13,360 bases of DNA from Oscillospiraceae bacterium (lineage in GTDB: Bacteria > Bacillota > Clostridia > Oscillospirales > Oscillospiraceae): positions 1-13,360 of the forward strand of contig JAEEUX010000038.1 of NCBI GenBank assembly GCA_016290695.1, given 5' to 3'. Numbering within the stretch: the stretch's first letter is position 1; each line of letters begins with the position of its first letter. The notes under the pieces were generated by a model. That model had not been told where the DNA came from, searched no databases, and saw only the letters and a program-made list of their open reading frames with translations. This document shows, one piece after another, positions 1 through 6,060 of this stretch. Made by a program: the position numbers and the translations under genes.

Positions 1-2
1 AT

Positions 3-152
3 TCTGAGACCTGGTTTCATGAAGATGGATTTGAAGAAAAATCCCTTGCAGATATAAAGGCCTATATTCATGAAACGAGAGAGCATGGCCTTATTCTTGG
101 TGACAAATACATCAGCCATGATTTAGTGCCGTCTTTCTATCTTGCAGAATAA
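3..152 (+). CDS. C-terminal end of an unrecognised protein (cut by window edge)
   Basis: A stop-free frame enters from the left edge and ends at TAA 150-152, giving the last 49 residues of a protein. The piece is hydrophilic and acidic, contains HETREHGLILGDKYISHD and ends in VPSFYLAE. I do not recognise the family, and no catalytic motif is visible. The grpB-like gene starts 29 bases after the stop on the same strand, so the two are probably co-transcribed. That the frame is real is supported by its clean end just before the next ribosome site and by its AT-rich codon use matching the gene after it. Confidence 0.55.
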   Translation, partial: SETWFHEDGFEEKSLADIKAYIHETREHGLILGDKYISHDLVPSFYLAE

Positions 153-181
153 CAACTCGATATTTGAAGGAGCGAATAAAA

Positions 182-694
182 ATGGTTACGAAAAGTGTTG
201 TCGTTTTGCCTTATGATGAGCAGTGGGAACAGGCTTTTGCACATATAAAAGACGAGATTCAGGAGGCCCTTGGTTCGCTGGCCTTAAGCATCGAGCACGT
301 TGGCAGCACTTCTGTTCGGGGGCTGTCCGCAAAGCCAATCATTGATATCGATGTTGTCATCAAGGACTATTCTGTGCTTGATGCTGTGGTGACAGCGCTG
401 GAAGAAATCGGCTATCTCCATGAAGGCGATCTTGGCATTGCTGCACGGGAGGCATTCAAGTATGACGGCAAGGAGCATTTGCAGAAGCACCACCTGTATG
501 TCTGTCCACAGGATTCCGCAGAATTAAAAAGACATGTTGCCTTCAGAAATTATCTGCGCTCCAATCCGGAAGCAGTGCGTGAATACAGTCGAATCAAAGA
601 AGAAGGCGCGGTGTTCTATCCAAAAGACATTGAGAAATATATTCAACACAAATCTCCCTTTATTGAAAAGATATACAGAGAAATAGGCGTTTGA
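182..694 (+). CDS. GrpB family protein (UPF0157, nucleotidyltransferase fold)
   Basis: Protein of 170 aa. Family hallmarks are IEHVGSTSV (about residues 37-45) followed by AKPIIDIDVV (about 50-59), the conserved core of the GrpB/UPF0157 family. This family is related in fold to nucleotidyltransferases, and the GST plus DxD pattern recalls their metal site. Biochemical function is poorly known, and some members are fused to CoaE (dephospho-CoA kinase). I chose ATG 182 because AAGGAG (167-172) lies 9 bases upstream. A longer reading from TTG 164 would place the ribosome site inside the gene. The length fits the family. It follows the unknown gene at 3-152 closely and ends about 95 bases before a strong terminator, so it is probably the last gene of its transcript. 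Confidence 0.88.
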   Translation: MVTKSVVVLPYDEQWEQAFAHIKDEIQEALGSLALSIEHVGSTSVRGLSAKPIIDIDVVIKDYSVLDAVVTALEEIGYLHEGDLGIAAREAFKYDGKEHLQKHHLYVCPQDSAELKRHVAFRNYLRSNPEAVREYSRIKEEGAVFYPKDIEKYIQHKSPFIEKIYREIGV

Positions 695-789
695 TAAATT
701 CCGGCTTGCAGAGACAACCGGCACTACCGCAGCGCGTACCTTTTCGCTTTTCTTTCTTAGCATTGGTACCTTTTAGCACGTCTTACACA

Positions 790-830
790 TAAAAAGCGTC
801 CTTTCTCTAACAGACAAAGGACGCTTTTTA
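790..830 (+). terminator. Strong, probably bidirectional intrinsic terminator
   Basis: A perfect 15-bp inverted repeat: left arm 790-804 (TAAAAAGCGTCCTTT), right arm 816-830 (AAAGGACGCTTTTTA), with an 11-base loop. The GC-rich core is flanked by an A-run on one side and a T-run on the other, so it should stop transcription in both directions. It closes the transcript carrying the GrpB-family gene. Confidence 0.9.
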
Positions 831-974
831 GGTTCTATATTAATAGTTGGAGTAGAGCAAATATACCACAAAATTCAGAAGCAATGCGGGACGAGCTGGT
901 GCTTCACATTAGTAAATCAAAAATATATTGCTGTATATTCTTAATTCCGGCATATATAAACGGGACTTTATATA

Positions 975-1003
975 TTGCGTATTATTTTGGGAAACGGTAT
1001 AAT
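975..1003 (+). promoter_or_regulatory. Candidate vegetative promoter upstream of the decayed gene
   Basis: TTGCGT at 975-980 and a perfect TATAAT at 998-1003 are separated by 17 bases, a good match to a housekeeping sigma promoter. The region is AT-rich, so chance is possible. Transcription would begin near 1010. A small palindrome, AGTGCTTTTAAGCACT (1025-1040), follows and could act as an operator or leader hairpin. The promoter would serve the broken gene at 1036-1556 and perhaps the acetyltransferase after it. Confidence 0.45.
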
Positions 1004-1035
1004 ATTACATGTTTATAAAATTGCAGTGCTTTTAA

Positions 1036-1556
1036 GCACTCATATTAGACAGTCGTACCGGAGGCTGGAAAAACAATCAGAATTGTGATTATGAATATAT
1101 TTATGAGCTGATTACAGACAGACTTACTGACAGGATTGAAAACAGGGATAAAATCAACCGTCTTAAAGAAAGAAGCTTTATAGACGATAAGGGCAACACT
1201 ATGCTCATGATTATGAAGGGAAAAGACACCGACTTTATAGATCGGATTCCGGAATTGGATGAAAAAAGCAATGAGGAGTTTTCCAAGATTGCACTCGAGT
1301 TTGTCATGCAACGGATAAAGAATGTTCCGCCGCATATGCATGATTTGGTCATGGCAGATTATGAAGGATTCATATCTGATGAAGTGCCAGTGATGGTAAT
1401 GGACAAGCTTTATGCTGACGGAACACTAAAACCGTTGACAGAGAGTGAGAGGATCACCGCAAACCTCATTATGTTTTGTGATGTGTTGCCAAGGCTTTGA
1501 AAACAGATGAAGTGGAAAAAGCGGAATGGTTGAGATCATTTGAAAAGGAAATCTGA
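1036..1556 (+). pseudogene. Decayed gene of unknown function: no start codon, late frameshift
   Basis: One frame is open from 1036 to TGA 1498-1500, but no ATG, GTG or TTG opens it before ATG 1201. The coding-like sequence upstream of that ATG (containing YELITDRLTDRIENRDKINR) suggests the true N-terminus is lost. Near the 3' end the frame stops early (DVLPRL), while another frame continues naturally as AKALKTDEVEKAEWLRSFEK and ends at TGA 1554-1556, three bases before the next start. One missing base around 1487-1490 explains this: restoring a G gives DVLAKALKTDE. The product is acidic and helical with no motif I recognise. A shortened protein from ATG 1201 (99 aa) is possible but has no clear ribosome site. 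Confidence 0.6.
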
Positions 1557-1558
1557 TT

Positions 1559-2083
1559 ATGCTGATTGAGACAGAACGTTTGATATTAAGGAACTGGCAA
1601 GATGCCGATTCAATGGTGTTGTATCAAATGTGCCGGGATGAAACGCTTCGAAGGAGCGGTGTGGCATATTTCGACTCAATCCGGGATGCTGAGGAAGCTA
1701 TTCAATCATGGAAAAAGGACAACCGCTTCAGGGCAATCATTCACAGAGAAAGCGGTGAATTGATTGGATTTATCAGCCTGGGCGACATGAACCGGTATGA
1801 AGGCTATGTGGAATTAGAATACGCAATTGCGGCAGATTATCGTAGCAGAGGATATGCCACGGAAGCTGTAAAGAGTATGGTCGCATATGGATTCTCAAAA
1901 CTGGATCTGACGGTGATTGCGGCATGGGTTCGTTCGCATAATGCTGAAAGTGTCAGGGTTTTAGAGAAATGTGCCTTCATATTGGAGGGCAGGCTTCGGA
2001 AACACGCAAGGGATCGGAGTGATACGCTATGTTATTCAATGCTGCGAGAAGAGTACAGTTTTGAATCCACAGTACCACAATAG
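1559..2083 (+). CDS. GNAT acetyltransferase, RimJ/RimL-like
   Basis: Protein of 174 aa with the layout of RimJ/RimL-type N-acetyltransferases. It opens with IETERLILRNW, has the acetyl-CoA motif A (ELEYAIAADYRSRGYATEA, about 85-103), then NAESVRVLEKCAF (128-140) and the ending YSMLREEY (159-166). Such enzymes transfer acetyl from acetyl-CoA to amino groups of proteins, aminoacyl compounds or drugs; the substrate cannot be told. The start ATG 1559 has AAAAGGA (1543-1549) about 9 bases upstream and lies 3 bases after the stop of the broken gene. The last eight residues (SFESTVPQ) extend past the usual family end and run into the 11-bp repeat array, so the original stop may have been lost. The next gene encodes an MccF-like peptidase. 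Confidence 0.9.
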   Translation: MLIETERLILRNWQDADSMVLYQMCRDETLRRSGVAYFDSIRDAEEAIQSWKKDNRFRAIIHRESGELIGFISLGDMNRYEGYVELEYAIAADYRSRGYATEAVKSMVAYGFSKLDLTVIAAWVRSHNAESVRVLEKCAFILEGRLRKHARDRSDTLCYSMLREEYSFESTVPQ

Positions 2084-2125
2084 TACCTTCTCAGTACTAA
2101 AATAGTACCTTTCGAGTATTTCTTC
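2071..2125 (+). repeat. Five 11-bp AGTAC repeats, exactly phased
   Basis: AGTAC occurs at 2071, 2082, 2093 and 2104, with AGTAT at 2115, each exactly 11 bp apart. Units 1 and 3 resemble each other (AGTACCACAAT, AGTACTAAAAT), as do units 2, 4 and 5 (AGTACCTTCTC, AGTACCTTTCG, AGTATTTCTTC), giving a 22-bp higher-order period. The array overlaps the stop of the acetyltransferase gene and lies about 40 bases before the MccF-like gene. Spacing of one helical turn is typical of iterated protein-binding sites, but this may also be a decaying simple tandem repeat. Confidence 0.65.
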
Positions 2126-2163
2126 TTAAATAAAGGACTGCCTTGACAGAGGAGTGTTATGTG

Positions 2164-3192
2164 ATGAAGCAACTGATAAAACCGAGGCGACTGAAAGAAG
2201 GCGACGCTATTGCAACGCTGAGTCCGTCGCACGGCTGGGCAGGGGATTCAGAAACAAGGTGGAAATATAACATAGGCGTTTCGCGTCTGCAAGAAATAGG
2301 ACTCCGAGTGCTTGCAGCGCCGAACTCTCTGCGAGGCAGCAAATATTTATCGGAAAATCCACAGGCGCGTGCCGAGGACATCATGTGGGCCTTTGAAAAT
2401 AAGGAAGTACATGCTATAATTGCCAACATAGGCGGCAATGACAGCATAAAAGTTATACCCTATATCGACAAAAAGCTTATTTCAGAAAATCCTAAAATTT
2501 TTATCGGATATTCAGATGTTATGAATATCCATTTATTATGCTATCACTGTGGCCTTTCATCATTTTACGGAGATAATCTCCTTCATCCGATAGCGGATCA
2601 GTCCGGCTGGCACGAATATAGCAAAAAGTGGTTTATAAAGATTCTGTTTGACCCTTCTTCACCCGGCATAATAGAGCCCTCGCGTGATTGGACCTTTGAA
2701 CCGTCCGACTATATTTCCCCCGAAAAGAAACGGAAGTATTACCCAAACGGAGGCCATTGGATCATTCAGGGCGAGGGCGTAGCGACTGGGAGACTGATTG
2801 GAGGACATTCTGCTCTTATGGAGCTTGCGGGGACATCCATTGAGCTAAGCGCGGAGGATTATGACGGGGCAGTATTGTTTTATGAAGATATACCCATGTT
2901 TTTTGATGAAAAGTCCATAAGCGCTTTTCTCGATTACCTTGGGCAAAACCATATTCTGCAAAGACTAAACGGGATTATTATTGGGAAAAGCAACGAGAAT
3001 GCGTCGTTTTCTGACCGTGCCCGGCTTATACATCGGATCGTTCAAGAAAAGTATTCCTGCTCGTTCCCTATAATGTATGGCCTGAATTTTGGACATTCTT
3101 CACCGATGTTTCCATTGCCTTATGGTGCGCTTTCTGAAATAAACTGCGAAAATAATACCTTTTCCATATTGGAAAGCGGCGTAACTGCGTAA
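2164..3192 (+). CDS. MccF-like peptidase, S66 (LD-carboxypeptidase) family
   Basis: Protein of 342 aa. Family S66 serine peptidases use a Ser-Glu-His triad, and all three can be seen: Ser117 in FIGYSD, Glu241 in LFYEDI, and His311 in NFGHSSP. These fall very near the MccF triad positions (118/243/311). MccF cleaves the amide bond of processed microcin C and related aminoacyl nucleotides, giving immunity. LdcA relatives trim the L,D bond of murein tetrapeptides. The triad positions and the NIGGND and YGDNLL segments favour the MccF branch. There is no signal peptide, so it acts in the cytoplasm. I chose ATG 2164, nine bases after GAGGAG (2149-2154); GTG 2161 is an alternative. The Nudix gene follows 43 bases downstream. 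Confidence 0.88.
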   Translation: MKQLIKPRRLKEGDAIATLSPSHGWAGDSETRWKYNIGVSRLQEIGLRVLAAPNSLRGSKYLSENPQARAEDIMWAFENKEVHAIIANIGGNDSIKVIPYIDKKLISENPKIFIGYSDVMNIHLLCYHCGLSSFYGDNLLHPIADQSGWHEYSKKWFIKILFDPSSPGIIEPSRDWTFEPSDYISPEKKRKYYPNGGHWIIQGEGVATGRLIGGHSALMELAGTSIELSAEDYDGAVLFYEDIPMFFDEKSISAFLDYLGQNHILQRLNGIIIGKSNENASFSDRARLIHRIVQEKYSCSFPIMYGLNFGHSSPMFPLPYGALSEINCENNTFSILESGVTA

Positions 3193-3235
3193 ATGCGTGA
3201 TGTTTATAAATCGCTTAGGGAGACGAATTCATGGA

Positions 3236-3646
3236 ATGGAACTATGGGATGCTTGTGACAAAAACTTCAATAAACTCGCCGGCGTGACTCTTTATCGCAG
3301 AGAAGAAATCCCAAAAGGGATGTATCATCTCGTCAGTGACGTTATTGTTAAGCATACTGACGGAAGCTGGCTTATAATGCAGCGTGATTACCGCAAAAAT
3401 TATGGCGGTATGTGGGAAGCTACGGCGGGAGGTTCGGCACTTCAAAATGAGTTGCCCATAGAGTGTGCCGTAAGGGAGCTTCGGGAGGAAACCGGAATTG
3501 CCCTTTGTGCGAAAGACCTTGTTGAGCTTGGGCGCGTAGTCGGCAATGATACAATCTATGTTGAATTTATGTGCATAACCGATTGGGAAAAGAACTCGGT
3601 TAGATTGCATGATGGGGAGACGTCGGCATATAAATGGGTAGCCTGA
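3236..3646 (+). CDS. Nudix hydrolase, probably truncated at the C-terminus
   Basis: Protein of 136 aa. The opening MELWDACDKNFNKLAG matches Nudix proteins related to isopentenyl-diphosphate isomerase, and YHLVSDVIV starts the domain. A full Nudix box lies at about 66-88: G, five residues, E, seven residues, then RELREETGI. Such enzymes cleave nucleoside diphosphates linked to another group; the substrate is unknown. ATG 3236 fits the family start, with AGGGAG about 14 bases upstream. A GTG at 3197 would add 13 atypical residues. The reading stops at TGA 3644-3646, inside the left inverted repeat of the element at 3639-3915, right after SAYKWV. Relatives continue for roughly 20-30 residues, so the gene looks cut. 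The Nudix core is intact, so activity may remain. Confidence 0.82.
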   Translation: MELWDACDKNFNKLAGVTLYRREEIPKGMYHLVSDVIVKHTDGSWLIMQRDYRKNYGGMWEATAGGSALQNELPIECAVRELREETGIALCAKDLVELGRVVGNDTIYVEFMCITDWEKNSVRLHDGETSAYKWVA

Positions 3647-3665
3647 CGGTGCCAATTAGAACACG
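3639..3665 (+). repeat. Left terminal inverted repeat of the MITE-like element
   Basis: Twenty-seven bases beginning TAGCCTGACGGTGCC. It differs from the reverse complement of 3889-3915 at two places: T/C at the twelfth base and A/T at the twentieth. It supplies the stop codon of the Nudix gene (TGA at 3644-3646). Confidence 0.85.
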
Positions 3666-3745
3666 GTTTTGACGGGCAGATTTCCGCCGAAACTTCGTCA
3701 CCCGGCTTGGAAATACACAAAGTATTCCCCCGCGCCGCTTTCCTC

Positions 3746-3865
3746 GTTTTGCCGAAAATCTGCTCCGGCAAAACTTCTGTGAACTGAAAGCAAGTAATTT
3801 CAGTCGATTTTTGTTTTTTCTGATGAAGATGGGCTGACGCCCATCGAAGAAGAAAGAACAAAAAG
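3746..3865. other. Hairpin-rich interior of the element
   Basis: Three successive hairpins are visible: GTTTTGCCG (3746-3754) with CGGCAAAAC (3766-3774); ACTGAAA (3783-3789) with TTTCAGT (3798-3804); and GATGGGC (3828-3834) with GCCCATC (3839-3845). The last is a tight TGAC loop whose stem extends imperfectly through a T-rich left flank and an A-rich right flank to about 3808 and 3865. The outer arms pair TTTTTGTTTT-type with AACAAAAA-type sequence. Either strand could fold into a multi-hairpin RNA. Whether it is transcribed is unknown. Confidence 0.55.
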
Positions 3866-3888
3866 AGGCGAAAGAACGCAGCTTTCAG

Positions 3889-3915
3889 CGTGTTCAAATT
3901 GGCGCCGTCAGGCTA
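3889..3915 (-). repeat. Right terminal inverted repeat of the MITE-like element
   Basis: Inverted partner of 3639-3665 (25 of 27 bases match), ending CCGTCAGGCTA. The final TA is the proposed duplicated target. Beyond it the sequence (AGCTGAAGGTGCC) gives a stop after one more codon if joined to the Nudix frame at the left TA. Confidence 0.85.
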
Positions 3916-4002
3916 AGCTGAAGGTGCCTATACAAACCCGCCTCACAGCGGCTCTTTTCTGAGCACCGCGGCTCTGTTCACAAGAGCGTGGCGGGAGTCC
4001 GG

Positions 4003-4782
4003 TCAGCTATGTGGCTTCCGCGCGAGCTCTAAATCCATCGTGTAATAGACGGTTATCGTGCCTCCGTGGGCGACTATCGCTCGGCGGATGCCCTCGAAAA
4101 GCTTTGCCCTATCGGGCTCAGGCAGCTTCATGTGGTCGGGATATGTTTTTAAAAGCATCATATATTCATCAGAGGTAAAATCTTTTGTCGTGTAATATAG
4201 CTTATACTGCGTGTCGATGAAGCCATAGCTTGCGGCTGTGTCAGCAATCGCTTTTGCGTCTGCCTCGGTGAATTCGGCCGGTTTGCCGCGCTTCATATAC
4301 TTGCGGTACAGCGCCTGTATTTCCTCCGTCAGCGCCGCGCGGCCCTTATCGGGGAGTGCGTGATAGCGGAACCGGGCGAAGGCGCCGCCATCCTTGAGAA
4401 GCGCGTATACGCGCCTGTAGCCGTATTCCTCGGGTATCCAGTGGAAGGCCGTTGCCGCATAAACGAGGTCGAAGCTTGCGTCCGGGCAGTCGAAGTCCTG
4501 AAGGCTTTGCGCGCAGACGGAGAAATTCGCGAAGTCGCGGTACTTATGCGACGCTATACGCGCGAGGTTTTCGCCGGGCTCGATGCCTGTGAAACGGCAG
4601 CCCGTGTTCAGAAACGGCATTGTCGCCGTGCCTGTTCCCATGCCGATTTCGAGGACGCTGCTGCTTGCGGCTACCGGGCTATAGCTCATTATATCTTCAA
4701 AAATTGCGGGGACGTATGCCGGACGGATTTTTTCATACTCCGCGGCCGCGTTGTCGAAGGTCGTTTCAAAGGATTTGGACAT
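4003..4782 (-). CDS. Class I SAM-dependent methyltransferase
   Basis: Protein of 259 aa. SAM-binding motif I is VLEIGMGTGTATMPFL (43-58), followed by the acidic motif II (FTGIEPGEN) and FDLVYAATAFHWI (motif IV region), typical of the Methyltransf_11/UbiE-like group. The opening FDNAAAEYEKIRPAYV is characteristic of small-molecule methyltransferases of this kind. The acceptor cannot be predicted. ATG 4782 is chosen because GGAAGGAG lies 8 bases upstream; an ATG at 4806 would sit before that site. The start lies inside the end of the ogt-type gene (17-base overlap), so translation is probably coupled. Codon use is GC-rich, unlike the island to the left. Confidence 0.87.
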   Translation of the reverse strand: MSKSFETTFDNAAAEYEKIRPAYVPAIFEDIMSYSPVAASSSVLEIGMGTGTATMPFLNTGCRFTGIEPGENLARIASHKYRDFANFSVCAQSLQDFDCPDASFDLVYAATAFHWIPEEYGYRRVYALLKDGGAFARFRYHALPDKGRAALTEEIQALYRKYMKRGKPAEFTEADAKAIADTAASYGFIDTQYKLYYTTKDFTSDEYMMLLKTYPDHMKLPEPDRAKLFEGIRRAIVAHGGTITVYYTMDLELARKPHS

Positions 4783-5275
4783 TTTTGAGCGCTCCTTCCA
4801 TTTCAAGCAGCTTGCGTTTTCGGTCTATGCCGCCTGCGTAACCCGTCAGGCTCCCGTCTGCGCCGATTACGCGGTGGCAGGGTATAATAAGGGATATCGG
4901 GTTATGCCCGACTGCGCCGCCGACGGCCTGTGCGGACATTTTCTGCAGCCCGCAGCGCTGCGCGAGCGCTTGCGCGATTTCGCCGTAGCTCCGCGTCTCG
5001 GCGTAGGGGATTTTTAGCAGTATATCCCAGACGACACGGCGAAAGTCCGTGCCGACGGGGTTCAGCGCCGGAGTAAAATCCGGCGCTTTTCCGCCGAAAT
5101 ATACCCTGAGCCACTCCTCGGCTTGGTCAAAAACAGGGAGCGCCGCCGTGTGTGCGTTTTCAAGGCGTGCGGGGAAGTGGCGCTGCCCGTCGAACCAAAG
5201 CCCGGTAAGCGCCGTGCCGTCGGACGCCATCGTGATAGCGCCGAGCGGCGAAGCGCAGCGGTGTATGTATTCCAT
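4766..5275 (-). CDS. ogt: Methylated-DNA--protein-cysteine methyltransferase
   Basis: Protein of 169 aa that repairs O6-alkylguanine by moving the alkyl group to its own cysteine, a suicide reaction. The active site IPCHRV places the acceptor at Cys133, and the surrounding GHNPISLIIPCHRVIGADG is textbook. The helix-turn-helix part (RSYGEIAQALAQRCGLQKMSAQAVG, about 95-119) carries the conserved tyrosine and the residues that enter the minor groove. An Ada-like N-terminal sensor domain is absent, so this is the stand-alone Ogt form. AAAGGAG lies five bases before ATG 5275, and a good promoter (5312-5340) sits just upstream. The methyltransferase gene overlaps its 3' end. Confidence 0.95.
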   Translation of the reverse strand: MEYIHRCASPLGAITMASDGTALTGLWFDGQRHFPARLENAHTAALPVFDQAEEWLRVYFGGKAPDFTPALNPVGTDFRRVVWDILLKIPYAETRSYGEIAQALAQRCGLQKMSAQAVGGAVGHNPISLIIPCHRVIGADGSLTGYAGGIDRKRKLLEMEGALKNVQIL

Positions 5276-5311
5276 GGCGGCTCCTTTCTGTTTTTAATGT
5301 TTTTTTATCTC

Positions 5312-5340
5312 ATTTTAGCATTATCTTGGGACTTTGTAAA
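5312..5340 (-). promoter_or_regulatory. Promoter of the ogt-methyltransferase operon
   Basis: Read on the minus strand: TTTACA (5335-5340), 17 bases, TAAAAT (5312-5317). Five of six positions match the housekeeping consensus in each box. Transcription would start near 5305, leaving a leader of about 30 bases before ATG 5275 with its AAAGGAG site. Confidence 0.65.
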
Positions 5341-5467
5341 GGAGCGCACATTTGTGCCACTGGGCTGATTTGACGTGGCTGCGGAAGCACTGCGGCGATT
5401 CGCGCGGGAGACCAGGCGGGAACGGCATCCGCTGCAAAGGCCGTAAATACTATACAAACGAGATAAA

Positions 5468-5944
5468 ATGTTGAATGAGAAGGTAATAAGGTTGAATGAC
5501 TACATATACATCACCCTGCGCGAGCGGCCGGAGCTTATGAGCGTCGCCGCGCGGTGGTTTTGCGAAAAATGGTACGTGCCGGAGGAGGCATACCTCGAAT
5601 GCATGGGTGATTACATTGGAGGGAAAACTGAGCTGGGATGGTATCTTTGCCTCGACGGGGACAAAATCATCGGCGGCATGGGAGTGATTGAGAACGATTT
5701 TCACGACAGGAAGGATTTGCGCCCAAACGTATGTGCTGTCTATACGGATAGCGAGCATCGGGGACGGGGCATCGCGGGACGGCTGCTCAACATGGTCGTG
5801 GAGGACATGAGGGCAAAAGGAATAAGCCCGTTGTACCTGCTGACCGACCACACGGGTTTCTATGAGCGCTATGGCTGGGAATTCCTCTGCATGGCGCAGA
5901 GTGATGGCGAAGCGGAGCTGTCAAGAATGTACGTGCATTACTGA
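5468..5944 (+). CDS. GNAT family N-acetyltransferase
   Basis: Protein of 158 aa with the GNAT core. Strand 4 and motif A run through NVCAVYTDSEHRGRGIAGRLLNMVVEDM (about 87-114), with the pyrophosphate-binding HRGRGIA at 97-103. The later strand and helix PLYLLTDHTGFYERYGWEF (121-139) form motif B. The substrate is unknown. The start is uncertain: ATG 5468 has only a weak upstream site, while TTG 5492 has GAGAAGG (5477-5483) eight bases ahead and would give 150 aa. The gene stands alone between the divergent ogt operon and the next plus-strand gene. No terminator is seen after it, so some read-through into the next gene is likely. Confidence 0.85.
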   Translation: MLNEKVIRLNDYIYITLRERPELMSVAARWFCEKWYVPEEAYLECMGDYIGGKTELGWYLCLDGDKIIGGMGVIENDFHDRKDLRPNVCAVYTDSEHRGRGIAGRLLNMVVEDMRAKGISPLYLLTDHTGFYERYGWEFLCMAQSDGEAELSRMYVHY

Positions 5945-5993
5945 TGGAAGCATGGTGTGTTTGATTTTTCACGAAAAAAATTGGATAAATCTA

Positions 5994-6021
5994 TAAACAT
6001 TTCACTCGTTTCGTCCGATAC
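5994..6021 (+). promoter_or_regulatory. Sigma-D (sigma-28)-like motility promoter
   Basis: TAAA at 5994-5997, 16 bases, then TCCGATAC at 6014-6021. The Bacillus sigma-D consensus is TAAA, 14-16 bases, GCCGATAT, so six of eight bases in the -10 element match, including the CCGATA core. No good housekeeping -35 is found for the overlapping TACAAT. The ATG of the 220-aa gene lies 40 bases downstream. Confidence 0.5.
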
Positions 6022-6060
6022 AATATATAGAAGAATCAGGCAGAATAGGAGGAGAGCGAA

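Larger units (their letters stand above)
695..1035. other. Gene-free AT-rich stretch with a terminator and a candidate promoter
   Basis: About 340 bases with no convincing coding frame. It contains two GTACCTTTT motifs (736-744 and 766-774), the hairpin terminator at 790-830, and the promoter-like pair at 975-1003. Base composition is strongly AT-rich from 830 onward. I see no RNA gene or insertion sequence here. Confidence 0.6.
3639..3915. mobile_element. MITE-like element with 27-bp terminal inverted repeats and TA ends
   Basis: The left end (3639-3665, starting TAGCCTGACGG) and the right end (3889-3915, ending CCGTCAGGCTA) are inverted copies matching at 25 of 27 bases. Both outer edges are TA, as expected if the element (3641-3913) duplicated a TA target in the manner of IS630/Tc1-mariner elements. 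No transposase is encoded. A minus-strand open frame crosses it (about 3897 to 3556), but it begins at TTG without a ribosome site and I do not call it a gene. The interior carries three clear hairpins. It ends the Nudix gene and sits at the border between AT-rich and GC-richer DNA. The TA rule and non-autonomous status are inferences from structure. Confidence 0.75.

Noticed and set aside
736..774. Two GTACCTTTT motifs after the GrpB-family gene as part of the AGTAC array family
   Set aside because: They are 30 bases apart, not a multiple of 11, and share only a short core; not enough to link the two sites.
2143..2171. TTGACA at 2143-2148 as a -35 box for the MccF-like gene
   Set aside because: No -10 lies at 16-18 bases; that position is already inside the gene. 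The motif overlaps the ribosome site.
1559..3646. Integron-type gene cassette array
   Set aside because: Small detoxification genes in series suggested it, but I found no attC-like core sites (GTTRRRY and its inverse) or integrase in the window.
3556..3897. Minus-strand 113-aa open frame across the MITE-like element
   Set aside because: It starts at TTG with no ribosome site, spans both the element and part of the Nudix gene, and has no recognisable domain. It is best explained by the element's own sequence.
3937..4002. Short hairpins after the SAM methyltransferase gene as an intrinsic terminator
   Set aside because: GC-rich stems are present (for example GCTCT with AGAGC at 3971-3987), but none is followed by a convincing T-run on the minus strand.
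4838..4852. CCGTCAGGCT inside the ogt-type gene as another copy of the element end
   Set aside because: Only about ten bases match and they encode the conserved LTGYAGG region of the protein; a chance match.
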